64,000 bases of DNA from Dyadobacter sp. CY261 (GCF_021440085.1 NZ_JAKCPW010000011.1:1-64000), one strand, 5' to 3'. Shown: positions 26,075 through 35,935, numbered from the stretch's first letter. Made by a program: numbers and translations. The notes: generated by a model not told the origin, from the sequence alone.

Positions 26075-27241
26075 TTATTTTTCGTCCAGGACTGCATTTA
26101 CCTTTTCGATTTGAGCCATTTGTTTCATTATCATTTCGTGTTGCGCCTGTATCTGCTTTTTCTGATTAATCAGATACAATGTCAACTCTTCAATTTTTTC
26201 CTGCTGGACTTTGGACAGTTCGCCCAGGTCAAGCCCTTTCGTTGCAATTTCTTTTGCGGAAGGGACGCCAGACAAATGGCCGTTCTTCTCGATAAAAGCT
26301 TCTACTTCGAGTAACGACTTTAAGCGGTAATTCTCTTCAAAAACAAAATCAGCCCACGTAGCATTGACCGTCAATGCTTTTGAAAGCATTCCCCCATTTA
26401 CAAACAGTTGAAAAGATGATGTAGGGACCGAGGTGTTTGTACTGTCTATTGCCGATGTTGGAAATGTATTTACACTCATCCCAACTTTTCCATTAATGAT
26501 AAACTTGCCTCCGGTTGTAGGAGAGGTTGGAAAATCACCTTGAACCAAGGGTAAGTTACTGCTATGGTTACCTATATAAAATTTGTTGCTGCCAGTTTCG
26601 TTAAACCCGGAAGATCTTCCAATAAAGACATTTCCCGACCCCAGGCTATTAAAGCCGGCGCCTGAGCCGATGAATGTATTGTTGCTTCCCGCAACATTGT
26701 AAGTGCCGGCCGCCCGGCCAATTGCCACATTAGAACCACCGGTTTGATTAGACCAGCCTGCATCCAGCCCCAAAAACACGTTCGATTCACCGCTTGTATT
26801 AAGAGCGCCGGCCGTATTGCCGACAATGACATTGTAGTTTCCGGTAGTAGATGCATTACCGCTTTTATACCCAACGAACGTGCCGCCCGTTGCAGTGCTA
26901 TTCACACCCCCGCTGAACGTTCCTATGAAAGCATTATTCCTCCCAGTCGTATTGGCCAACCCGGAATTTTCACCCATAAATGTATTCCACCGTCCCGTTG
27001 TCGTCAAATTCCCACTATTGGGGCCAACAAATGTATTCAATTCACCGGCGGTGGTTTTTTGAATACCTATGAAGCGGTAAGTACCCAACGTTAGTGTTTT
27101 TGCTATTTTCAAAGGAGCCGTAATCACCATTGTATCTGTCGCAATCCTAATGGACTGTCCAGCGGGTGCAATTATCTGATTTTGCCCCCACGCGACGCCG
27201 GATATTCCGAAAAAAAGCATTAAGGGAAGGAAACTTTTCAT
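26075..27241 (-). CDS. YadA-head-like repeat protein, paralogue 4
   Basis: The 388-residue product has a signal peptide (MKSFLPLMLFFGISGVAWG), the shared N-terminal module (YRFIGIQKTTAGELNTFVG), about nine head repeats, a middle module with KFYIGNHSSNLPLVQGDFP, the C-terminal module (TWADFVFEENYRLKSL, GHLSGVPSAKEIATKG) and a coiled-coil tail of about 45 residues. It is the first of the four paralogues in transcription order, 149 bases after the T9SS protein gene at 27391. No anchor or sorting domain is present. Confidence 0.8.
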   Translation of the reverse strand: MKSFLPLMLFFGISGVAWGQNQIIAPAGQSIRIATDTMVITAPLKIAKTLTLGTYRFIGIQKTTAGELNTFVGPNSGNLTTTGRWNTFMGENSGLANTTGRNNAFIGTFSGGVNSTATGGTFVGYKSGNASTTGNYNVIVGNTAGALNTSGESNVFLGLDAGWSNQTGGSNVAIGRAAGTYNVAGSNNTFIGSGAGFNSLGSGNVFIGRSSGFNETGSNKFYIGNHSSNLPLVQGDFPTSPTTGGKFIINGKVGMSVNTFPTSAIDSTNTSVPTSSFQLFVNGGMLSKALTVNATWADFVFEENYRLKSLLEVEAFIEKNGHLSGVPSAKEIATKGLDLGELSKVQQEKIEELTLYLINQKKQIQAQHEMIMKQMAQIEKVNAVLDEK

Positions 27242-27390
27242 CTGAAGGTATTTGATTTAACTTGTCAATCCGGCTATTTGGACATTACTATTAAGATTAG
27301 GGCACAAATCTCTCCGCGCATTCGGGCAATGGGGTCAATCAAGAAACTCACCATTAAGTATGCGTAATGAGGTCTCAAACGGACTCCCAA

Positions 27391-27993
27391 TCATTGCTTA
27401 ATTACTTTATGTGTCTTTTTTTCTGTTGAAGTGTTTACCGTACACAAGTATGTTCCGGATGGCAATCTACCCGATGCAAACGTCACTTTGTGCCCGCCTT
27501 TTGATTGCGATTCATTATCCAGAATTCTGGCAACCTCTACGCCTTTCTCATTGAAAACCGAAACACTCACGGCAGTCGCTTTGGGTAGCCAGTATTCGAT
27601 TTGTGTATCTTCTGAATAAGGGTTCGGGTAAGCGCTCAAAAAAAGCTTTGTGTGATCGTGACCGCCATCTGTGCTAAGTGTTATATCAGAATTTACCGAT
27701 GCGACATCGACCTGTTGTATTACGGAATCTATTCGAGCTACAAAAATTGCCCCTTCTGCCACGTGAAACCCTGACTCCAAGATGACACTTTTCCCTGCGA
27801 TATACTCAACCGATCCGGAACGTATATTATTATACGCAGTTATTGATTGAACAGCTTTTTCAGTAATACGGGCGCCCGCCAGAGGTGTAGTTAATACAGA
27901 TTTATCAGGAATTGATTGTTGCCCATAACCCAAATGGCAATAAAGTACCATACAGGCACCTGTCATGATGTGCTTGATGAAGCCGAAAGACAT
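27391..27993 (-). CDS. Secreted protein with T9SS sorting domain, twin of the 21248 protein
   Basis: The 200-residue product has a signal peptide (ending near YCHLGYG), a beta segment SVEYIAGKSVILESGFHVA with VAEGAIF like the one in the 21248 protein, and a type A sorting domain from about residue 118 (FLSAYPNPYSEDTQIEYW, VFNEKGVEV, GTYLCTVNTS). The protein should cross the outer membrane by T9SS and be attached to the surface. It is the first gene of the head-repeat cluster, while its twin is the last, so the two bracket the four repeat proteins. Confidence 0.82.
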   Translation of the reverse strand: MSFGFIKHIMTGACMVLYCHLGYGQQSIPDKSVLTTPLAGARITEKAVQSITAYNNIRSGSVEYIAGKSVILESGFHVAEGAIFVARIDSVIQQVDVASVNSDITLSTDGGHDHTKLFLSAYPNPYSEDTQIEYWLPKATAVSVSVFNEKGVEVARILDNESQSKGGHKVTFASGRLPSGTYLCTVNTSTEKKTHKVIKQ

Positions 27994-28323
27994 ATAGTGA
28001 AAGTAAAAGATTTACAGATTGTTCACTGATTAGGTTGATAGTAACTTTTTGTAAACATATAACAGCAACGCCACACTAACAAGTTTTTTTCATATAAAAG
28101 TATTTTTAATTATATGTAGAAATACGTCACATGTAAATTAAAAAGGAATTTGATTTAGTTTTATTGTGTTTCACGCATTGGAGGGTGGTTTGCTTGTCAA
28201 AATTCCTGTTTCCTACTCCAAACTCAAACAATAAAATAGCCATTTGGTTAAAATACCTTTTTCAACCAAATGGCTATTTTATTTCGAAAACTGTCGGACA
28301 ATTGTTTAACGAACTAATTCATT
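27994..28323. other. AT-rich intergenic region
   Basis: About 330 bases without a convincing gene. The first half (27994-28160) is very AT-rich and should hold the promoter of the minus-strand 27391 cluster. The second half contains the strong hairpin at 28230-28283. The one short plus-strand frame does not look coding. Confidence 0.6.
28230..28283. terminator. Long perfect hairpin, bidirectional terminator
   Basis: Two 20-base arms (28230-28249 and 28264-28283) are perfect reverse complements with a 14-base loop, and the outer part of the stem is A/T-rich. It lies 40 bases after the stop of the oxidoreductase gene at 28324, so it should end that transcript and shield the cluster to its left. 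Confidence 0.88.
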
Positions 28324-29388
28324 TCACCACTTCGCCCGCTCGTACTGCACCGGCCACGCAACCCCATCTTTCAAATCCCGCGCAGCTTCCAATGGAAAGT
28401 AGGGATTCCGCAAAATCTCCCGTGCCATGATGACCATATCCGCATCGCCGTTCACCAGAATGGTCTCAGCCTGGGTGGCGTTGGTGATCAAGCCGACGGT
28501 ACCGGTCAGAATGCCGGTTTCGCGCTTGATGCGGGAGGCGAATGGCAGCTGATAAGCCGGGCCGACGGGAATCTGCTGGTTAATGGCGAGACCGCCCGAC
28601 GATACGTCGATCAGGTCAACCCCTTTCTCTTTAAGAATATGCACGAGCTGAACGGACTCTTCGGGGTTCCAGCCACCTTCCACCCAGTCGGTAGCGGAGA
28701 TGCGGGTAAAAACCGGGAGGTCTGCTGGCCAAACCGTGTGAATACCTTCGATAATGCGAAGTAATAAGCGGATGCGGTTTTCAAAACTGCCGCCATATTC
28801 ATCGTTACGGTGGTTGCTCAGCGGCGAGAGGAACTGGTGCACCAGATAACCGTGCGCGGCGTGGATTTCGATCACTTTGAAGCCCGCTTGCAATGCGCGC
28901 TTTGCGGCGGCTGTAAAGTCGAAGATTATTTTTTCGATACCCGCTTCATCCAATGCTTCCGGCTTAGGATAAGTGTCTGAAAACGGGATCGCGGAGGGTG
29001 CAACGGTTTGCCAGCCGCCTTCGCTGGGAGGCACTTCGGCACGGCCTTTCCAGGGCACGGCGGTACTTGCTTTCCGTCCCGCGTGAGCGAGCTGCACACC
29101 TGGTACAGAGCCTTGCTCACTGATAAATGTCGTGATTTGCAAAAGTTTTTCGAGATGCTCGTCCTGCCATATTCCGAGGTCTTCGGGCGAAATACGGGCT
29201 TCGGGCGACACGGCGGTGGCTTCGGTGATGATCAGTCCCGCACCGCCAACAGCCCGGCTGCCGAGGTGGACCAGGTGCCAGTCGGTGGCAAAGCCATCGA
29301 TGGATGAATACTGGCACATGGGAGAAACAACGATCCGATTTTTAAACTGGATGCTTTTTATAGTAACTGGCGAAAATAGCTTTGACAT
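28324..29388 (-). CDS. Old yellow enzyme-type NADPH dehydrogenase (YqjM/NamA-like)
   Basis: A flavin-dependent ene-reductase of 354 residues. The sequence begins MSKLFSPVTIKSIQFKNRIV, and SPMCQYSS places the YqjM-type cysteine near residue 25, which tunes FMN. LAHAGRKAS carries the conserved His, and EIHAAHGYLVHQFLSP carries the catalytic His/Tyr region. The C-terminal GSVGLITNA-like element (TGTVGLITNATQAE) and DMVIMAREILRNPYFP, typical of FMN-phosphate binding and the subfamily end, are present. The enzyme reduces activated C=C bonds with NADPH; the natural substrate is unknown. It stands alone and ends at a strong hairpin. Confidence 0.92.
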   Translation of the reverse strand: MSKLFSPVTIKSIQFKNRIVVSPMCQYSSIDGFATDWHLVHLGSRAVGGAGLIITEATAVSPEARISPEDLGIWQDEHLEKLLQITTFISEQGSVPGVQLAHAGRKASTAVPWKGRAEVPPSEGGWQTVAPSAIPFSDTYPKPEALDEAGIEKIIFDFTAAAKRALQAGFKVIEIHAAHGYLVHQFLSPLSNHRNDEYGGSFENRIRLLLRIIEGIHTVWPADLPVFTRISATDWVEGGWNPEESVQLVHILKEKGVDLIDVSSGGLAINQQIPVGPAYQLPFASRIKRETGILTGTVGLITNATQAETILVNGDADMVIMAREILRNPYFPLEAARDLKDGVAWPVQYERAKW

Positions 29389-29502
29389 ATCAATGGGGTT
29401 AGATTTGGCTAATATAGAAACTAATCAAAGCGCCTGTCCGTTCCGCAAAACATTACCTGCTAAAAAAAGAGGGGCTTCCTTTCGAAAGCCCCGTTATTGA
29501 CA

Positions 29503-31236
29503 TTAATAACCCGGATTCTGCCGCATATTGATGTTAGAAGTCATCTCGTTCACCGGTATCGGCTGTGCATAGTCAGTAGCGCTCCACTGGATCGGCCCAC
29601 CACGTATTTTTTGGTAATAGGCTGCCTCTTTATCGCCAATTTTCCAGCGGCACACGTCGAACCACCAGTTAAACTCGCCGAAAAACTCGGCCCAGCGTTC
29701 ATACTTCAACGGGTCGTTTTTCAGAACATCGTCGGAGGCCTTGGTTGCGCCGGTCAGGCTTTTATAGTCCACGGCCGAAGGTTTGTCGACCGGCAGGCTG
29801 TAAGCACGGCGCTTTACTTTATTAATGTATTCCAACGCACTTACATTGTCGCCTGTTCGGCTGAGCGTTTCGGCGTATAGGAGATAAATATCAGCCAGCC
29901 TCAGCCACAGGATATTGCTGCCATTCGCGCGGTTGATTTCCAGCTCTGTTCCATTCAGGTTGATGTATTTCCTGAAACTCCACGCTTCCATATCCAATTC
30001 ATTAATATCCAGAAAATGCGAAATTGGCCTTTTCGCGCCACTCACGACCATGGAATCGACATAAGGTTGCAGGCATGCTACCCACAGCCGTGGATCGACC
30101 GTTTTGTTGGTGCGCGCGGTGATGGATTTGGTGATGTAGGCTTGATCGACATTCGAGCTATTGGGCGACGTCGTGCCGGGCTTGAAGTAATGTCCTTCGT
30201 TAAAACCAAAACGAGCAATATTTTTGGCATGCGGAAATACATTCGACCAGGCGGAAGCAATGGGCGTTCCATTCGCACCTACATAGGAAGGCGAGATCAG
30301 CGTGCCCATCATCGACCCCATCGACAGGTCGTTAGCACCCGCAAAGCTCATGTCCACATTCAAATTCAGCTCAAAAAGCGATTCGGAGTTGAACTCGTTT
30401 TGCCCGTTGAACATCGTCTTGTAGACATCGAACGACACCAGTGACTTGCCGCTTTCGCCGATCACCTTTCCCAGAATGGTTTTTGCATTCGCCCAATCCT
30501 GCGTAAACACATAAGCCTTACCCAAAAAACCCTTCACGCCCCATTCGTCAACCTTGTGCCGGTCAGTAGCAGCCGTCCATTTTTTCCCGGCAAGCAAGGT
30601 CTCCGCTTGTTTCAAATCGTTAACAATGAAATCCCAGCATTGCCGCACCGTCGACCGCGACACCTGTGTTTTGGACAGATCATCCGCTACCGTTTCCTGG
30701 ATCGGCACACCCATTTTGTCGCCGCCCTGGCCGTCCACGATAAAGCTTTCTCCCCAGAAAGTGGTGAGGTAAAAGTAGTACCAGGCCCGCAGGAACAATG
30801 CCTGGCCTTTAATAAGACTAATGGCGGCTTTGTCGGCTTCATTTGCATTCTGGCCCACTTTCTCGATACCAGCCAGCAGCGTATTGCAGCGTTGAACGCC
30901 TCGCCAAAGGTCCGGCCAGATTTGGAGCAGGAAGTTGTCGCTGGGCAACGCATTGTTCTGCCCCATCTGTATCCAGTTGGGCGAGCCTTGCCAGCTCAGG
31001 TCGCAAGTGTGGTCCCACAAATGCGTGCTGTACGGCCCCATCGCACGACCGAAGGTGCCCGCCGCGTGCTGCGTAGCGTATGCGCCAGCGAGCAGCTGTT
31101 CGAGATCCGAAACCTTTTCGGGATAGGCCGATGTAGCAATCGCCGTGGGGTTTTCTACGTCTACAAAACTTTGTTTACATGCCGTCACTATCGCCAGAAA
31201 GGCCAAAAATGACAGCTTTATATAAATTTTCATCAT
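29503..31236 (-). CDS. SusD/RagB-type surface glycan-binding lipoprotein
   Basis: The 577-residue protein starts with a lipoprotein signal (MKIYIKLSFLAFLAIVTAC, cysteine near residue 20). TPR-rich SusD features follow: QLLAGAYATQHAAG near residue 50, AISLIKGQALFLRAWYYFYL near 135, and the C-terminal LRLADIYLLYAETLSRTGD and KYERWAEFFGEFNWWFDVCRWK. It pairs with the adjacent SusC transporter, 15 bases upstream, and should form the lid of the outer-membrane pair for a glycan or peptide. The substrate is not readable from the sequence. Confidence 0.93.
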   Translation of the reverse strand: MMKIYIKLSFLAFLAIVTACKQSFVDVENPTAIATSAYPEKVSDLEQLLAGAYATQHAAGTFGRAMGPYSTHLWDHTCDLSWQGSPNWIQMGQNNALPSDNFLLQIWPDLWRGVQRCNTLLAGIEKVGQNANEADKAAISLIKGQALFLRAWYYFYLTTFWGESFIVDGQGGDKMGVPIQETVADDLSKTQVSRSTVRQCWDFIVNDLKQAETLLAGKKWTAATDRHKVDEWGVKGFLGKAYVFTQDWANAKTILGKVIGESGKSLVSFDVYKTMFNGQNEFNSESLFELNLNVDMSFAGANDLSMGSMMGTLISPSYVGANGTPIASAWSNVFPHAKNIARFGFNEGHYFKPGTTSPNSSNVDQAYITKSITARTNKTVDPRLWVACLQPYVDSMVVSGAKRPISHFLDINELDMEAWSFRKYINLNGTELEINRANGSNILWLRLADIYLLYAETLSRTGDNVSALEYINKVKRRAYSLPVDKPSAVDYKSLTGATKASDDVLKNDPLKYERWAEFFGEFNWWFDVCRWKIGDKEAAYYQKIRGGPIQWSATDYAQPIPVNEMTSNINMRQNPGY

Positions 31237-31251
31237 CCTTCTGATTGAAAG

Positions 31252-34200
31252 TTAGAAACTGAGATTAAGGCCGAACGAAAGCAACATGGACCGCGGATAA
31301 GAGAAAATCGTGTCGATCCCGCGCGCGGTGGTGCCATTCCGCCCAAGCACTTCGGGATCGAGCCCAGAGTATTTCGTGATCGTGAACAGGTTCTGTCCCT
31401 GTGCATACACCCGTAGCCCCTGCATATGCAGTGCTGTCAGCAAATGGTTCGGAAATGTGTACCCAATTTGCAGGTTACGCAGTTTCAGGAATGAACCATC
31501 TTCCACAAAGTAGCTCGAAATTCGCCCGTAATTCGAATTCGGATCCCGGGCGAATGTGCCCGAAGCATTGGTAACGCCGATCCGCGGCTGGTCTGTCAGG
31601 CCGTTTCCGTCAAAAAATGACGAGTTGAAAATGTCGCGGGTCGAGGTATAATCGCCATAGAAATATTCGGTGTAATACTTGTTCCCATTGTAGACGTCCA
31701 CGCCCTGAATGCCTTGTAGCAAGGCAGTCAGTTCAATGCCTTTCCAACCCAGGTTTAATGTCAGGCCATAGGTAAGTTTCGGCCAGGGGTTACCGATGAA
31801 CGTCTTGTCGAGCGTGGTAATCCGGCCATCGCCATTGATGTCCCTGAACCGCAGGTCCCCTGCGGCGGTGCCCGCATTCTGGTAATAGATGGTGGTGGAA
31901 CCGGCCGTCTGCTGCGCCGTTTCGTTCAGCGATTGCACTTCGGCATCGCTCTCGAAAATCCCGTCAACCTGATAACCGTAAAACTGGCTCATCGGATTGC
32001 CAACCTGCGTGCGTCCCGCATTCCCGTCGAGGTCGTTGCCGGCCGCGCCATCGCTGATAGGATTGTTATTGTTGCCATCGAGCTGTTTGACGAGGTTTTT
32101 ATTGTAGGCAGCATTAATGGCCAGCGAATAGGTAAAGTCGCCTTTCTGGCCCCGGTAATCGGCAGCCAGCTCAATGCCCTTATTACTCATCTGGCCGATA
32201 TTGGTGTAAACCGAAGTGTTGCCAAAACCCGCCGTCGGTGCCACCGGCACCTGGTAAATCATGCCTTGCGTCTGGCGGCTGTACCAGTCGAGGGTAATGT
32301 TCAATGCATTCCTGAAAAGTCCTACATCCATACCGACGTCGGTTTGCAAAACGGATTCCCATTTGATGTTCTCGTTCACCAGCTGGGCAGTCAAGGCATA
32401 ACCCTTCGAACGGGAGCCGTCGAAAAGCCCCATTGCATTGGTACCGCCGTTGCCGCCGTACGACGATTGGTAGGTATACTGCGGAATGTTGCTCGTGCTG
32501 CCGAGCTTACCATAACTCGCCCGCAATTTCAGATTGGAAACCGCATGCAGGTTATCCTGCAAAAATGCTTCTTCACTCAATTTCCAGCCCACAGACGCCG
32601 AGGGAAACACACCCCATTTGTTAGCAGGCCCAAAGCGGTCGGAGCCGTCCCGGCGAACAGTGGCAGTCAGTAAATATTTGCCCGAATAAGTGTAATTCAC
32701 CCGCCCAAATTGCGACAATAACCGCGTTTGCGGCAACTCCGCGCCATTGGTCACATAGCTGCCAGGGTTTGTAGTAAGCCCCAGGTTATAAGTCACATAA
32801 GGAAATCCCTGCGCTTCACCGTGCAATGTGCTCAGGTCGGATTTGTATGCTTCATAACCGGCCAGCGCTTTCAACTCATGTTTTCCGAATATTTTGTGGT
32901 AGGTCAAAACAAAGTTCGCGGTAAGGTTCCGCTGGTTGTTGATATCCCGGCCCAGAAAGGCTATGCGGTTGGCCACGATGCCATAGTCGAATGCTTCGGT
33001 GAATTTCAAATTCTTGGCATTATAAACCGAGGCCCCGAAAGTGGCACGAAAGCTGAGCGCGGGAATGATCTGCCAGTCGGCGTACACGTTGCCTTCCACG
33101 GCGTAGGTCTGGTTCGACATGTGGTTCTGGTACTCCTGCCCCAACAGGTTCGGCCCGCCAAAAAAGCTGCCCGTTTTAGCCCAGCCGCCATAGGTGTTGG
33201 TTGGGTCATAGATACCGACCACAGGTGCAGACCGAAAAGGAAATGTAGTGCTCACTGTCGGGTTCATCTCCGTCATCCAGGCGTACATCGTCTCTCCGAC
33301 TTTCAGTTTCGAATTAAGTTTGTAATCCGAATTCGTCCGTAAACCATATCTTTTGAACCAGTTATCGATAATGGTGCCACCCTCTTTCTGGTAATTGGCC
33401 GAAATGTAGTAGTTGCTTTTGGCCGACGCTCCCGACAAATCCAGCGAGTAGCTTTGTTCCACACCGTTGGTAAAGATCGCGTCCGTCCAGTCGGTGTTGG
33501 GCAATGCCGCCGGATCGCCCCAACCACCCGTAGCCACGCCGAATGCAGTTTTGGCAGTATAGTAGTCGTTGGTATTCAACAATTTATACATATTCACCGG
33601 TTTACGAACGCCGTAATAGGCATTGAGGTTGATGCTCATCTTGTCCATGGAAGTACCGCGCTTGGTCGTTACCAGCACCACGCCGCCGGCAGCCTGGGCT
33701 CCGTAGATGGCCGCCGCGCTGGCGTCTTTCAAGATTTCGATGGATTCCACATCCTGCAAATTGAAGTTGTTCCCCGCCGACATCCGGATGCCGTCCACAA
33801 TGTACAACGGTGCCATGCCGCCGATGGACCCCGCCCCACGGATGATAATGTCCGAACTAGCACCCGGCGACCCATCGTTACGCGTAACCTGCACGCCCGC
33901 GGCACGTCCCTGCAATGCTTCGTTCACGCTGCGCACGGGGAGGTTTTTAATGTCATTCGCTTTCACGGTCGACACGGAGCCGGTCAGATCGGAGCGCTTT
34001 TGGGTGCCATAACCTACCACTACCACTTCTTCCAATGCTTTGGTATCCACTTTCAAAGCCACATCGATCACCGTCCGGCCGCCGACCTCGATTTCCTGCG
34101 GGACGTAACCCACAAATGAAAAGATCAGGGATGCAGGACCTTCGCCGATATCGATTTTGAAAGTACCGTCGGCCTGGGTTGTGGTGCCTGTTTGCGTGCC

Positions 34201-34683
34201 TTTCACCAGGACGCTCACACCCGGCAATGCCGCGCCCGCCTCATCACCCACTTTTCCGGTCACCCACTTTTCGAATGCTTCTGCTTCCTCCATCCCCCCG
34301 GGCTTTCGCAGGCCCTGGCCGGTTTCTCGGGTGAGGATAATGTATCGTCCCGAAGAATTATAACTGATCCCAAGCGGTTTCAACAGCTTGTCCAGCACAT
34401 TGGCCAGCGGCTCATGGTTCACCGTGAGGCTGACATTCCCGCTTTTTTGTATTAATGCAGGTTCATAGCTAAACTTTACTTTGGCCGATTTCTCGATCCT
34501 CGTCAGCGCCGTCCTTACGTCCTGGTTCACGAGCGTCACCGTCACCGGGCGCGTCAGCATTTCCTGCGCAAAACTATCCCCGGCCACGCTGACACCGAAC
34601 GTCAGCATGACTAGAAAAAGATGAAAACAGGAGAATTTAACCATAGCAATTAGGATCTCGACAGGCAGTCGATGTTTTTTCAT
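31252..34683 (-). CDS. SusC/RagA TonB-dependent transporter with STN signalling domain
   Basis: From the ATG at 34683 (MKKHRLPVEILIAMVKF) the product has a signal peptide, an STN domain (about residues 45-115, VTLVNQDVRTALTRIEKSAK), a carboxypeptidase-like beta domain (VTGKVGDEAGAALPGVSVL), a TonB box (EEVVVVGYGTQ), a plug with the SusC signature (NDGSPGASSDIIIRGAG), and a large beta barrel ending in SFGLNLSF. STN domains allow contact with a FecR anti-sigma factor. FecR and a sigma factor lie directly upstream, so this is a cell-surface signalling transporter. Earlier ATGs give an unlikely 36-residue lead. Confidence 0.93.
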   Translation of the reverse strand: MKKHRLPVEILIAMVKFSCFHLFLVMLTFGVSVAGDSFAQEMLTRPVTVTLVNQDVRTALTRIEKSAKVKFSYEPALIQKSGNVSLTVNHEPLANVLDKLLKPLGISYNSSGRYIILTRETGQGLRKPGGMEEAEAFEKWVTGKVGDEAGAALPGVSVLVKGTQTGTTTQADGTFKIDIGEGPASLIFSFVGYVPQEIEVGGRTVIDVALKVDTKALEEVVVVGYGTQKRSDLTGSVSTVKANDIKNLPVRSVNEALQGRAAGVQVTRNDGSPGASSDIIIRGAGSIGGMAPLYIVDGIRMSAGNNFNLQDVESIEILKDASAAAIYGAQAAGGVVLVTTKRGTSMDKMSINLNAYYGVRKPVNMYKLLNTNDYYTAKTAFGVATGGWGDPAALPNTDWTDAIFTNGVEQSYSLDLSGASAKSNYYISANYQKEGGTIIDNWFKRYGLRTNSDYKLNSKLKVGETMYAWMTEMNPTVSTTFPFRSAPVVGIYDPTNTYGGWAKTGSFFGGPNLLGQEYQNHMSNQTYAVEGNVYADWQIIPALSFRATFGASVYNAKNLKFTEAFDYGIVANRIAFLGRDINNQRNLTANFVLTYHKIFGKHELKALAGYEAYKSDLSTLHGEAQGFPYVTYNLGLTTNPGSYVTNGAELPQTRLLSQFGRVNYTYSGKYLLTATVRRDGSDRFGPANKWGVFPSASVGWKLSEEAFLQDNLHAVSNLKLRASYGKLGSTSNIPQYTYQSSYGGNGGTNAMGLFDGSRSKGYALTAQLVNENIKWESVLQTDVGMDVGLFRNALNITLDWYSRQTQGMIYQVPVAPTAGFGNTSVYTNIGQMSNKGIELAADYRGQKGDFTYSLAINAAYNKNLVKQLDGNNNNPISDGAAGNDLDGNAGRTQVGNPMSQFYGYQVDGIFESDAEVQSLNETAQQTAGSTTIYYQNAGTAAGDLRFRDINGDGRITTLDKTFIGNPWPKLTYGLTLNLGWKGIELTALLQGIQGVDVYNGNKYYTEYFYGDYTSTRDIFNSSFFDGNGLTDQPRIGVTNASGTFARDPNSNYGRISSYFVEDGSFLKLRNLQIGYTFPNHLLTALHMQGLRVYAQGQNLFTITKYSGLDPEVLGRNGTTARGIDTIFSYPRSMLLSFGLNLSF

Positions 34684-34837
34684 ACCTTTGATCGTTTTGT
34701 GATTTTCCCGAAAAGATTTTTGCAAAACCGGTTCCCTTATCTTGCCACAGATGTCCGGGGAGCCAGTACCAGGCCGACAATGTTTCCGCATTGCCGGCTT
34801 TTTTTGTAGAGTTTCCTATGTCATATCGGTCAGGGGT

Positions 34838-35935
34838 TTAGGGTGATAAACTTTTGGGGCCATCCTGTTTCCCAATGAGAATACGCGCATCCACAATCTG
34901 ATACGACATTCCCATGGTTTTACAGATCACGTCGAGCTTTTCATACAAGGATTCATCTTCCAGGCTCACTTGCAGCGAACGCCCATTTACCAGCTCCGGA
35001 TCAAAGATAATCTCCACGCCGTAAGCGTCTTGCAGTATTTTAAAAACATCCTGCAAAGGCGTATTGTCGAAGTCAAACGAAGTCCGCGGTGCCGATTCGA
35101 CGATCAGGGGCTTTTCCACCAAAGTCTTATTGAAATGCAGCTCCTGTCGCGAAAATTCCGCCTGTTGGTTAGCCGTTAGTATCAGGCCGGTAAGCCGCGC
35201 ATTGTTTTGGTTCTCTTCATAATCCTGCTTCCCAAAAACCGAAACTTTGCCCGTCACCACCGAAACGATCACCTGCGGAGCACTAACGTATGCCTTTATA
35301 CGAAAACTCGTGCCGAGCACTTTTGTGACGGTTTCGTTGGCGTAAATAAGGAACGGCCGCTCGGTGTCCCGCTTCACTTCGAAGAATGCCTCGCCGCTTA
35401 GTTGAACCACCCTTTCACGGCCTTCGAACCGGGCCGGGTACACCAGCTTACTGTCCGGGTCCAGGCTCACCACACTCCCGTCGGGCAACGTAATTTGCCT
35501 GACGCTCCCAGTCGCGTTCAATTCTTCGCGCATCCTACCTACCAGCGGAACACCCATTGGCACCGCAGCCACTTCCCGCGCCTTTTCCGATTTCCAAAGC
35601 CATACCCCTAGCCCTACCGCCAGCATCAGAAACGACGCGGCCACATGCCAGGCCTTCATGCGCCGCCATATCACAAAGCCCGTCGGACGCGTCCGATGGT
35701 CAACCTGTTCCCAGATCTCCTGCGCAAGCAGGTCGTCCTGTGTATTGCGGTCGTCGGTATGCAAATCCAGCACGAGTACCCTGGCTGCCAGGATTTTGTC
35801 AGTCTGTTCCGGATGTTCCGCCAGATATTGGCCCCAGAATTCCTCGTGCTCCGGGTTGGTTTTCAAAACCCAGTGCTGGAAGCTTTCTTCGAATGCAAAA
35901 TCTTCAATATCAAAGTCGGCAAAATCTCCTGCCAT
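34838..35935 (-). CDS. FecR-family anti-sigma factor
   Basis: The 365-residue protein from the ATG at 35935 (MAGDFADFDIEDFAF) has a cytoplasmic N-terminal part for sigma binding, one membrane helix near residues 100-120 (HVAASFLMLAVGLGVWLW), a FecR periplasmic domain with ITLPDGSVVSLDPDSKLVYP and VVQLSGEAFFEV, and a C-terminal DUF4974 domain (FDFDNTPLQDVFKILQDAYG) of STN-like fold. It links the SusC transporter's STN to the sigma factor at 36009. The in-frame ATG at 35971 is less likely because relatives begin at the FDVEDF-like motif. Confidence 0.92.
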   Translation of the reverse strand: MAGDFADFDIEDFAFEESFQHWVLKTNPEHEEFWGQYLAEHPEQTDKILAARVLVLDLHTDDRNTQDDLLAQEIWEQVDHRTRPTGFVIWRRMKAWHVAASFLMLAVGLGVWLWKSEKAREVAAVPMGVPLVGRMREELNATGSVRQITLPDGSVVSLDPDSKLVYPARFEGRERVVQLSGEAFFEVKRDTERPFLIYANETVTKVLGTSFRIKAYVSAPQVIVSVVTGKVSVFGKQDYEENQNNARLTGLILTANQQAEFSRQELHFNKTLVEKPLIVESAPRTSFDFDNTPLQDVFKILQDAYGVEIIFDPELVNGRSLQVSLEDESLYEKLDVICKTMGMSYQIVDARILIGKQDGPKSLSP

